Assembly (NCBI GenBank): GCA_015039365.1
Contig: WION01000054.1
Location: forward strand, 1 to 64,000
Source: Amanita rubescens
Lineage: Eukaryota; Basidiomycota; Agaricomycetes; Agaricales; Amanitaceae
Reading direction: 5' to 3'
DNA: 64,000 nucleotides
Part shown: in pieces, positions 46,416-55,679 of the stretch
Position numbering within the stretch: the first letter of the stretch is position 1
Layout: every line of letters begins with the position of its first letter
Position numbers and translations under genes: made by a program
The notes under the pieces: generated by a model
Seen by the model: only the letters and a program-made list of their open reading frames with translations
Told to the model about the DNA's origin: nothing
Database searches by the model: none

Positions 46416-47484
46416 ATGCTCTGGGACAGTAGCAATCGCGTCCAGCTTTCCAAGATCACGGCTTTAACGTTTGATAAACATTCTCAAGCGGTTGGCAGAA
46501 GAACAAAAGTCCCACAGCTCGTATGCAAGGGAAAACCATGCGATTTGTACCAACCAGAAGCCGTCCACTGCCGTAGGTTATCGGGGGGCTCCGGCACGGA
46601 CATTGATTGGAAAGTGAGCATAGCCATTCTTCTGACCTTCAAGTTCTAACTTGCTGCATTTCAGTGCGAAGCGGACCTTCCTGACGCTTTGCGATTTGGA
46701 AAAGTTGAAGTCAGTTGTGAAGGATGGTCAGGTCCTGGTGACCCCTTTGTGGTGAAAGGTGCGTCCTTGTGCGGTTTAATCGACACAGGGACTCATAATC
46801 CGCAGGGTCATGTTCGCTCGAGTACAGGCTAGTTGAAGTACCTGACGCTTTGCGAGGTTCCAGGTCAAAGGCAGGCTGGACGTGTACGTATACATCATAT
46901 ATGTTAACGTCCCTAAGCGCTAATAGCTTCTCTTCGACTGTAAAGCGGAAGACCTGTTCTCGACACTATTCACCATCATATGGATTGCGGTCGTGTTCTA
47001 CATCGCTTATACCTTCATCCTCAATTTCTTCACCACCAGAAATAACTCTAGGCAACCAGGGTCTCAATATTCGAGCAGACCTAGTAGACCCGGCGGTGGA
47101 GGTGGTGGTAGTGGCGGCGACACGTACCGAGGGAACTTCCCTGGTGGTTATGACGAGCCCCCTCCACCATACACGGACGATCGTCAGAAGAGGAATGAAT
47201 CACCCGAAGGCTGGAGGCCAGGTTTCTGGAGTGGTGCTGCGCTGGGTGGCCTTGCGACTCACCTATTTAATCGTAACCCATCGCAGCCTCAGGCACAACC
47301 CGATAGAGCTGCACCTTATGATTGGGAACGGGAAAGGTCTTTCCAGATTCCTTTCGTCTCTCGTCCATTGCGGCGAGCGGCACCATCCCAGCCTGCGCGG
47401 AATGACGATGACAGAGGGGAAGGCTCGTCGAATCTTGGCTCTATGAGGAGAAGCACAGGATATGGTGGCACTAATGTACGTTGA
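46416..47484 (+). CDS. SARAF-like store-operated calcium entry regulator
   Basis: Exons 46416-46613, 46665-46758, 46806-46883 and 46946-47484 give 302 residues. The luminal part has the SARAF pattern: VQLSKITALTFDKH, PQLVCKGKPCDLYQPEAVHC, TDIDWKCEADLP, VEVSCEGWSGPGDPFVVKGS and CSLEYRLV, with paired cysteines. One membrane span follows (FTIIWIAVVFYIAYTFILNF). The cytosolic tail is Gly/Pro-rich with DEPPPPYTDD and GFWSGAALGGLATHL. In animals SARAF sits in the ER membrane and shuts off STIM-gated calcium entry; fungi have the protein but lack STIM/Orai, so its role there is open. No convincing signal peptide is in frame upstream, so a 5' exon may be missing from my model. Confidence 0.85.
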
Positions 47485-47698
47485 AATGTCTGTTTGGTTT
47501 ACCGTTTTTTTGCTTCTGGAATCTGTATTTCATCCTTAAAGCCACGAGATAAGATTACACTGGTGTGAAGTAAGACTATCATATTAGTGTGGTGCAACTA
47601 AGACATCCTCTATCATTCTGCTCTTCCACGTATGAATCCGCTCTGCTAGCTCAGCTCATTCTCTGACTATAGTATTCCTGACAGATTGTGAGCTCGTA

Positions 47699-48580
47699 AT
47701 GTCGCACCAAGTCTCTCCTTCTGTTGGTGGGCCTCCGCTTTATTCAAAGCCGAGACGAGCGAGTTCAAAGCCGAAAGAGCGCCGAGGTCTATCGAACTCG
47801 GAACTCGTTGAACTGGGCTTGCACTTGAGCGACGAAGACATCCTTCGGGACGAAAATTGGATCTGTTGGAAATCCCGGATATTGAACCTGCTTGACATAG
47901 CCGATCTAAGAGGCTACCCCCTGGGCCAGATTCCGCAGCCCGACAAGGATCGCGAACCTGACGAATACGAGATTTGGGATGAACGCGATCAGGAAGCGTT
48001 CTACATTCTTTTTCGCAACATTAGCCATCAGCAGTTACTACATATACCGGTCAGCTACACCCAGGACATGACGTCGGCGGAATTATGGAACAGTCTACGA
48101 CAGATTAATGAAAACCATTCTTGGTTGGCGGTGGGGTTGAAGATGCGAAAATTTTACAGTGCACGAGCCGGAGAAGGTTCCGACATAGAAAAACATCTAT
48201 CCGACTTGCAGAAACTCCGCCTCGAATTGGCCAATGCGAATCATCATATTAAGGATGATCTCTTCAACTGCATCGTCGTCACAAGTTTACCTCCGTCGTG
48301 GGATGACTATACGGCGCATATTAGGGGTTTGCTATCTTTTCAAGGCGAGACGGGCATCAGTACACCGAGATTAGTCAGTATGCTGGAGTACAAGTATCGA
48401 CATGATCTCAAACCTAGTAGCACCAAGAAGCGCAAACGGGAAGGCGAGGCCTGTGGGATCTGCCAAAAAGACAATCACATCGCTGACGAGTGCCGTTGGA
48501 AGAGCGTAGGCTATTGCACTCACTGCAAACGAGGCGGTCATTGGACCAGAAAATGCTGGTCGAAAAGAAGGTCAGGTTGA
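47699..48580 (+). CDS. Copia-type Gag protein with two zinc knuckles
   Basis: An uninterrupted frame of 293 codons. The central part (WKSRILNLLDIADLRGYPLG, TSAELWNSLRQINENHSWLA, IEKHLSDLQKLRLELANANH, LPPSWDDYTAHIRGL) is the capsid-like Gag of Ty1/Copia elements (UBN2-type). Two CCHC zinc knuckles follow: CGICQKDNHIADEC and CTHCKRGGHWTRKC, both with perfect CxxCxxxxHxxxxC spacing. No protease, integrase, reverse transcriptase or RNase H sequence is found in the following 2 kb and I see no long terminal repeats. So this is either a solo gag remnant or a domesticated Gag gene. The intact frame favours recent loss or selection. Confidence 0.8.
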   Translation: MSHQVSPSVGGPPLYSKPRRASSKPKERRGLSNSELVELGLHLSDEDILRDENWICWKSRILNLLDIADLRGYPLGQIPQPDKDREPDEYEIWDERDQEAFYILFRNISHQQLLHIPVSYTQDMTSAELWNSLRQINENHSWLAVGLKMRKFYSARAGEGSDIEKHLSDLQKLRLELANANHHIKDDLFNCIVVTSLPPSWDDYTAHIRGLLSFQGETGISTPRLVSMLEYKYRHDLKPSSTKKRKREGEACGICQKDNHIADECRWKSVGYCTHCKRGGHWTRKCWSKRRSG

Positions 48581-48720
48581 GAAGGTGGATTTATTAGTCA
48601 GCCTCTTTTTGTACAGTACGACCATGGAGCTGGATGCAGGAGACATCGTGGTATTATTGCCGCCCTAAAATATCAAAATTGATTGACTGTCTTTAGGTCA
48701 GGCGAAAGAGAAAGAGGCAT

Positions 48721-49686
48721 TTGATTAGCAGCGCATATAACTGTTGTTTGCTATGCAAAAACCCAGAAGAGGCCACTGATGTTCAATTTTCTGCTACATC
48801 CGCTGCATATACCGACAACACCGAAGTCCTATTGTTCCAAGCTTCTCCAGAACCTGATGTTTTCGCAAATTTACAAGATTTGGCATCGCAAGTCTATGCT
48901 GCTAGTGGGCCTCTTCCCGCAATTCTGGACGAAACGACTGTTACGTCCAACTCGGACGACCATGTTGAAAACTTGGTGACCGTCGATACTTTCCTCAAGC
49001 GGCGTGTAAGGCCCAGGAAGTATAAAGCGCGATTCAACAAGCTCACTAACGTGGAGGAAGACGAAGACGAAGTGGAATGCTTGCATTTACGCACTAGACG
49101 AATTCAAAGAACTATCGCTTCTCGCCCAGCTCCGGGAACTTCTGATTCTAACGCTGATGAGGCTCTCCATTCGATTCACAAAGATCGCCACCACAAGTTT
49201 CGCAGACCAAAGCGAAATCGTCTGGCAGAAAAGCTTCTGACCGCAGTAATGATGACGAGTGGCGAACCCAATGAAGAACTATTACAATCCGGAGCTGACG
49301 ACGAAAACCCGAGAATTCCTTTATCGATGGTTGCTGTACCGCGACCCTCGACTATATCAAAGCCGAGAAAGTGGTGCTTGGTTGATCCCAGAAAAGTGGC
49401 GACACCTTTTCGCGCCTCTGTATTTCGAACGACAGGAGAAGGGAGGGCGTTGGCAGAAACTCCAATGTCATATGAACGTTTCGCGCATCAGAGATTTGAA
49501 GTGGCTCGCGAAACGAATAACGACGGGGTAGAGTGCTGGAGAGGGGAGCCAAGTTCTCCGTGCGAAAGGCGCCGCGCAGCGAAAAGATCTGAATCGGACG
49601 CGATCAGTACCATCTATCAGCATCCTCTATCGAAGAAGAAACGCACGAAAAAACCGCGGTACATCCCTATTTGTTTCGGAGGCTGA
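48721..49686 (+). CDS. Unrecognised ORF after gag, probably an exon
   Basis: An open frame of 321 codons with no early in-frame ATG; first residues come from a TTG. It is basic and disordered (RRVRPRKYKARFNKL, RRPKRNRLAEKLL, SKKKRTKKPRYIP at the end). It shows none of the pol enzyme motifs. Position and spacing (140 bp after gag) suggest it is a downstream exon of the Gag-like gene or a leftover of its post-Gag region; I could not find a junction that keeps both frames. A GTCAGG word occurs at both ends of the spacer. Confidence 0.45.
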   Translation: MISSAYNCCLLCKNPEEATDVQFSATSAAYTDNTEVLLFQASPEPDVFANLQDLASQVYAASGPLPAILDETTVTSNSDDHVENLVTVDTFLKRRVRPRKYKARFNKLTNVEEDEDEVECLHLRTRRIQRTIASRPAPGTSDSNADEALHSIHKDRHHKFRRPKRNRLAEKLLTAVMMTSGEPNEELLQSGADDENPRIPLSMVAVPRPSTISKPRKWCLVDPRKVATPFRASVFRTTGEGRALAETPMSYERFAHQRFEVARETNNDGVECWRGEPSSPCERRRAAKRSESDAISTIYQHPLSKKKRTKKPRYIPICFGG

Positions 49687-49901
49687 CTGATCCTTATAGT
49701 TGGCAGGGGGAAGTCAAACACGAATGCTCAGACTTTGAGCTCGTCACAACGCGCCCCTGCCGCATCTGACTGTGGACGAAAACCTCTGGATATGGTTCCC
49801 GTACTAATCAAGTCACGTACAAGCGATTGAAGTGAAAATCAGCTTGCTCCAGTAAATGCGCATATAATACTAATAGAAGACAAACGTGACAACAATAACT
49901 G

Positions 49902-50638
49902 TCATGATACACCTGCACCGAGTGGACTGGGTATCTCGTTTCCTTCTCTGTCGCAGCACGGCACAGTTGCCCCTGGCACCATCATCTCGACACTCTCTGG
50001 TGATCTCCATTTATCAGAAAACTGGTTTCCAATATGCCAAAAGTCTGGAATTGGAAGTGAGGGAAGTTCAGGAATCCTTTTTGCATCATTGAGAAGCTGG
50101 TCGTACGATAGTTAAATAGTCTTTTAAATTTAATAGAGAATGAAATTTCGCGTACTTTGAGAGCTTCAAATACCCAAGTTGTACACCGCCATTCTGGACG
50201 ATCCTCTGCGTACTTTGGAATATCCACGTTTCTTACAATCTCTTCGACCGTCTGGTCTTCTCCGAGAGATTCTCTGGGCTCTATCACCCCGACCAACATC
50301 AAAGCGACGAGTCTCATCCTTAACGGCGTGTCTCCAACCGTCGCATCGTCTTTCTCGACCCGAAGCTCCCATGAAATGCGTCCTTTGCCTCTTTCATCGG
50401 CGACGGGTACGTTCACTACATGATATTTTGAGGCGGTTTTGCTTTCGAATTCCGGTGCTGCGGACTTGGAGAGAACGTATCTGAGGCGGCGCGACACGCG
50501 TGCGACCGTGGTGCTAGGGCTTGGATCAGGCAGGACGATCAGGGCGGTATGGTACCTCCCCGGACTGGTCGGCCTGGGCGTCCGTGCATAGTATGCAACG
50601 TACAGATTGCGTCGATTGGCAGTGCTTTGGTTTCGCAT
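49902..50638 (-). CDS. Conserved fungal protein of unknown function
   Basis: Two exons (50638-50156, 50096-49902) encode 225 residues. The N-terminal half is a mixed alpha/beta domain (RRNLYVAYYARTPRPTSPGR, YHTALIVLPDP, SKYHVVNVPV), and PEWRCTTWVFEALKLLNDAK precedes the end GATVPCCDREGNEIPSPLGA. Splicing to the acceptor at 50097 restores this ending; the unspliced frame gives nonsense. It resembles small uncharacterised proteins common in agaricomycetes (DUF6914-like by memory, not checked). No membrane segment or signal peptide. Confidence 0.6.
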
Positions 50639-51487
50639 GCTGTTGTTCTCGAGGTTCTAGTCTTGTGTAATGGATGAACAGGACACTTACCAATCATATT
50701 GTTACTGAGATGGGAACGCGGGAACGTCGACTCTGGACATCAACCTCAACTTCTGCAACACACTATAGCATCATGTAAGTACACGTAAAGTTTATCGTAG
50801 GGCTTCAAGGTCCATAACAATACCACCGAAATCAGCCCCATTCTTTTCCCAATCTTTCGATAAACAGGCCGCCTAACTATTTTTCTCTCACCTTTCAATG
50901 CGTCGTTGACATCGAAGGGCTCAGGCGACTGAGTTAACCCGTCAGATCGCTTTGGAGCAGCAGTTCCAACAGCGCGCTCGTTGTGAGCAAGCGCTTCCCA
51001 TCATGTCTGATGTCATCATAAAGCGTGCGTTTATTCATTTTCTGTCTCATTCGTCTCTAATCTATCTCAACACAGGATAATCAACAAGCTAATCAGCTTC
51101 TACCTGCTTCCGCTCCCGGAAGCAATACTGAGATGTGAACAGACGTTTCCGCCGCCGTTGAATCTACCACCACCATCACCAGCCCTGTCTTCGCTCCCAG
51201 CTGAGATCGCAGTGGGATCGTGTGATCATCTGGGACAACGATCCATTCACACCGCCGTATCTCGGTGGGCAGAACTGCCGCCGGGATTGTCTCCCCCATG
51301 AACGCAGCTGGCGCTGTTTATCCTATAGCAAGTCCAGCCCCCAGTCGCGCCACGGCTGGTACAGAGAGATGAACGAGCCGTGTCAGGACGAAGTCATCCT
51401 TCTCGGTCTCCAACTCCTCCTCTCTATTGCTATGGTCTCCCTGACGTTGCCCAAGGCAGGAAGATCATAGAGCATCACATTACTCAG
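50639..51487. other. Region without a supported gene
   Basis: Upstream of the protein at 49.9-50.6 kb. Frames 51093-51299 (-) and 51222-51470 (+) overlap and show no domain. Some stretches have splice-like signals but I could not assemble a gene. Confidence 0.4.
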
Positions 51488-52555
51488 CTAACCCCTTGTA
51501 TAATCGTTCTGTTCTACAATGTCCCAGAGCCTTTCATGAATCATATATAAAACCTGATTGGAAGCCGGTTCTTCAAGGAGCAAAGCTTCAGACCATCCCT
51601 CTTCTCGCAACGACATCTCGTCTAGCGTCAGAACCTTGTGCAAAAGAATGAGAATAGGCTGCTCAGCCATTGCCTCTCCGTCTGAAGGCTTCTGAGGTTG
51701 CACCACTGCCTCGGTTTGGCCGTTATCGACATGGTCGTCATATAGACGGAGAAGGAGTTCATCATCGGATTCTTCATCCTCACCATCAGTTTGAGGAACA
51801 CTACTGTGAATGCCATCTTGGTCGGTGAGCCCCTCGTAATCTTCGTCATCAGGATCATCTTTGTCCTCCGATTCTGCCTGAGGCTCATCGCCAAGCACGT
51901 CCCGATGAGCTACCCAATATGTCCACCAAAAACCAGATACGGCAACTAAAATTACGGATAGCTGGTGAGGGTATATCTTGAAAAGGTGACGACCCTGGTT
52001 TTCGACCTGTTTGCGAGCATTAAGTAGGTGCCTTCCAGCACGCTTCAAACCCTCCATTTGAGAACGACAACGTTTGCCTGACTTCTTGCATTCGCATAGC
52101 AGGGGGATTCCTAGGTAGCGAATTCGTCGCTGCATTGCAGGGAACTCTGTGGTCGCTTCCGTATGAATTATGCGCTTCCGTGTGATACAGAAATCGGTGA
52201 TGACCGCTGCGTCCTCACCCTCATCACTGGCGAGGGAGAGAAATGTCAGATCACCTTGATCGACTGGCGCTTTATCAGCCATGTTGTCATCGCTCAAACT
52301 TGAATCATCTGAATCGATGTACCAAAGGCGATACTGTGGTGCAACGGCAAGGCGAGAGGAGTCGGCCACGAGATCGGACCAGATCATGCCCCATACCTCA
52401 TACCAAGGTGCTTCAAGGTTTCTGGGATTCCACTGCCTGGAGAACGCGGCGCCGGCGGAAATCATCGACTTCTTATGCGCGAGTGTATTTATTTTGCGTC
52501 CAGGAAGGACGAATTCGGTCGCGATTGGGTTGCGATGCGGAGGATGCGAAGGCAT
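51488..52555 (-). CDS. Hypothetical protein with PD-(D/E)XK-like motif
   Basis: A single exon of 355 codons. Residues about 110-200 contain AVITDFCITRKR and, 40 residues later, IPLLCECKKSGKR: an aspartate followed by ExK in a hydrophobic strand, the arrangement of the PD-(D/E)XK nuclease core. After it, LFKIYPHQLSVILVAVSGFW is a hydrophobic segment. The region 225-290 is very acidic (DKDDPDDEDYEGL). Mushroom genomes contain large families of such restriction-endonuclease-like orphans, some near kinase-like genes. Activity and role are unknown; without structure comparison the motif could be chance. Confidence 0.5.
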   Translation of the reverse strand: MPSHPPHRNPIATEFVLPGRKINTLAHKKSMISAGAAFSRQWNPRNLEAPWYEVWGMIWSDLVADSSRLAVAPQYRLWYIDSDDSSLSDDNMADKAPVDQGDLTFLSLASDEGEDAAVITDFCITRKRIIHTEATTEFPAMQRRIRYLGIPLLCECKKSGKRCRSQMEGLKRAGRHLLNARKQVENQGRHLFKIYPHQLSVILVAVSGFWWTYWVAHRDVLGDEPQAESEDKDDPDDEDYEGLTDQDGIHSSVPQTDGEDEESDDELLLRLYDDHVDNGQTEAVVQPQKPSDGEAMAEQPILILLHKVLTLDEMSLREEGWSEALLLEEPASNQVLYMIHERLWDIVEQNDYTRG

Positions 52556-53188
52556 GATGAAGAGCAGTAAATGACGATTTTATACTATTGATATTAGATA
52601 TTGTTAATTCAGACTTTCAATTTGTTGATAGTTGTTCACACTACGGGCACAGGAGTGTTTCTGGAAGGGGCGAATCAACCCGAAATTCTGATATTTCTCC
52701 AGCGAGAATAGTTTGCGAAAAAATATTGGAATAATAAGACATTTCGTTGACATTTCGCCTGTGGATTTGCCTAAAAAGGGAATTCCCACGATTTCCACCC
52801 AAGCGAAATGTCCGACGAAATGGTTGAAAATTTTTCTTACACTAGTTCCCCTTACGAAATCTGGTATTTCAGCCAACCTTCATCAACATTTCTTCCTGGA
52901 AACGTGTCCGTGCCCGTGGTGTCAGCGTTCACGCGTTCACGTTCAGCCCTGTGATCGCGTAGGCCATCATTAATCATTGTTCATTAACCATTGATCAACT
53001 TGATCACGTGCCAGTGAAGCTGAATGTGTGGCTTTTTTGATGGTTCAATATCAACATCACCCCTAACACGTCATGTAAGTGAAAGCTCGATATCAAAAAG
53101 AGAGAGAATTTGCTCATGTGTCTACAGGAGTGCTCTTGCATCACAGCCAGTTACAGGCAAGTCTTGCAAAAAGCGCAAAATTGCAAGG
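52556..53188. other. Intergenic / 5' region of a small ORF
   Basis: AT-rich stretch between divergent reading frames. A frame from 53024 (MCGFFDGSISTSPLTRH) with a good donor at 53075 could be the first exon of the small gene that follows; the phases do not settle it. Confidence 0.35.
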
Positions 53189-53506
53189 ATGTCGCTTGGC
53201 TACGTCGTACCTTACAAGTCCCTTCTCGATTACACAGAGAAGAAAAACCTAACAGCGCACCACAAAAGGCCTTTGGGAAATAGTGGCCTAATAAGCATGG
53301 CGATCTCGCATATTGAACGTGAAATAGGCGGCGGGCTATTCCTGCACTGGGTGAAGGATGGCTCCGATGATATCCCCCTCCTCGCCGTCGCCACTAACAC
53401 AAAGCCTAGGTTGATGGCTATGGGAACACCTGAGCGAATCCAAGCGCTGAAATCTGCATTGGGCATGGAGGATGACCCCCAGTGGTTGAGCTGTCGTAAT
53501 GGTTGA
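53189..53506 (+). CDS. Small hypothetical protein
   Basis: 105 codons from the ATG at 53189. The sequence looks folded (MAISHIEREIGGGLFLHWVK, DDIPLLAVATNTKPRLMAMG, TPERIQALKSALGMEDDPQW) but I recognise no family. The start is uncertain because an upstream exon could be joined. Confidence 0.4.
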   Translation: MSLGYVVPYKSLLDYTEKKNLTAHHKRPLGNSGLISMAISHIEREIGGGLFLHWVKDGSDDIPLLAVATNTKPRLMAMGTPERIQALKSALGMEDDPQWLSCRNG

Positions 53507-53600
53507 GTGGCAATGGCACATTGTAGATCAGCAGCATTCCGAGTTCTCTGTACTGAGTAATTGAACCTTCCTATCGTCGAATACACGTGAGACAATAGTG

Positions 53601-53700
53601 GACTGCCTCGAACGACGGGCTCGCGTCGCGCAAGCAGACACATTGAATGTGACTAGAGGCGTACAATCCCCCCGCCGCCCTCAGACGACGATAACGTTCG
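53601..53700 (+). pseudogene. Relic of the 5' part of the SUN-domain gene
   Basis: Words in the same order as in 55608-55880: gactgcctcga, ctcgcgtcgcgcaa with cagacaca, agaggcg and ctcagacgacgataac, with the intervening exon-1 and intron-1 sequence deleted. No downstream SUN sequence follows. Confidence 0.5.
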
Positions 53701-55679
53701 TTTGGAGAGTGCTTTCGGACATGTGGGAAAGCGGATTCAGCCTGTGCATGGGAGTATATTGCGTAGTTCTCCTGTCTGTTCCATTCATGTATGTCAACTG
53801 CTTTGCCGTTCGGACGAAATGCTTAGATATCTGTTGATACTGAGGGCTCTGACGATGATAGTCATTCAATATCGGAGTCTTTGCATGACACCGCGACGGC
53901 AAAAGCGTTTGAACATTGTCGGTGGATAGTGCGACAGTCCTCGAGAACGTTTCTGCGTCGCTCGACCAGGCACATACTGGGACGCAGTCTTCATTCGTTC
54001 ATGCCACGGACACGCTTCTATCGCGCCTGAACCTTGAGAAGCCCCATCATCGTTGTTTAGGCTTGTCAATCATGTTCTCTTTGCCACGTATCCTCCTTCG
54101 CCTCTGGTGAAGCTCTATACAAGATGGCTTTTGAGGTCTCTTTCTCACTTGGTCCGAAAATGAGGGGATGGCGAGCGTAATAGTGTCAGTATGTGGATCC
54201 TGGATGAAGCTGAATCAACAAACGAAGATCAGCATCTTACGACGTATGTCCTGAGTCTCATTTTAATTCTGATTATTGAGCCGAGTGTTTTATTATATCC
54301 AGACGGAGCCGTTGTACGGTTAACTCTAATCGATTCTCAGTCTATTGCCAAAGACAATTGAGACTACAACCGGTGCCTATCTCGGAATTAGCCTTACTTG
54401 AAGACCGATTCAGGACTTCATTAGTGGCCGGGACCTTCAAGGGGTTCTGGACTGGGTATTCAGGTGTAAAGGAGCCCCAAGAGGGATGGCCTGCGGGCCT
54501 CGATAGGTGTGTTGCATGCGCTGGTCAATCCGAAGAAGCACCCTCTGCACCAGAAGGGGACTCCGAGTCCGTGAAGACACCCCAACAAATCTTTGCGTTT
54601 GCTTCCCTCTTTGTCGTCAACACTCTTTGAGCGAGCCAGGTAAGCAAAGAAGTTTGTTCAAAGGAGGATGACGGCGAAGTAGCATCCGAGAATAGTAGTT
54701 TGTTGGATGGTGGAGAAACCGTGCAGCTACCCAAATTTACGAAAGTTTGTCGTCCATGCATTGCATTTGTGGCTCTTTCGAGTCCGCCATCTACACCCTA
54801 TCGGCGCCCCGCGCTTCACTTCACGAGTTCACGCGGCACTGCCCCTCTTTGCGGCTACCCCAAGTCAAGTGTTCCGGTCCTGCTGTCAAGTCGGTCTCAC
54901 TTGCCTTCCCGACGTGGATTGCGGTGAGAAACCAGGCGACTTGATCCAGGAAATGCTTGCGCATCTCTTCGGAAGATAAGGAAAGCAGTTCGCGCCATGA
55001 GGTCGCCATCTCAGTCACTATGTCCAAAGCAAAATTAGTCCATCAGCACCCAACGACACCCAAGAAGCGCAAACTCCAAAAACGATGTTGATGACTTGTG
55101 GAGCATCTTTCGCCATTGAAAAGAGCAGATTCGATGTTGTGTTTTCCCACTCCGTGAACATCGTCTCGTCTACAAGTGATGCCGACGATGAAGACTGGAT
55201 GCTGTCTCAAACTATTGGTGTTCGGAAAAGTATTATCTCTTGGTTGGGTTTTAGTCTTCTAGTTGTTCGAGTTGTTGCTTAGCGATGCCTTGGGGTAACT
55301 TTACGTTGTCAAATATTATAATGTCACGCACAGCTCGCTGTGAAAAACTTGAAATATGCAAAACCCGACGTGTAGCACAGTACCACTACTAGGCTTTGAA
55401 TCAGGCTACAAAGCACCTGCAGTAGTGCAACTGGTAGATTTCTTGTGACGCGAGCAGTAAGTGTAACCGTGGTGCTACTCGCTGCATTTAAATTAGCATC
55501 ACGCCATATAGTAACATCCCCGGCTCGGATTCCTTCAATTGAAGGCCTGGCAGCGGAGACCGCATGATCTGACCCTCCCTTCTCTTCTACATGGAGTTTC
55601 ACGTAAGATAAGACTGCCTCGAGTTGGCATCGTGTTCACAACACCTCGCGTCGCGCAAACAGACACAAACAGAGGCGCG
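53701..55679. other. Region without a resolved gene
   Basis: The minus strand between 55170 and 54520 has coding-like pieces (MFTEWENTTSNLLFSMAKDA, MATSWRELLSLSSEEMRKHF) that could join through a 51-bp intron, followed by a GC-type donor (AAG|GCAAGTGAG) at about 54915. I could not complete a gene or name a family. On the plus strand only short frames occur. The right end is the promoter of the SUN-domain gene. Confidence 0.35.

Noticed and set aside
47490..49870. LTRs flanking the Gag gene
   Set aside because: I compared the flanks by eye and found no convincing direct repeat with TG...CA ends.
54880..54930. A second GC-AG intron (AAG|GCAAGTGAG) in minus-strand coding-like sequence
   Set aside because: The surrounding gene could not be assembled, so the donor has no independent support.
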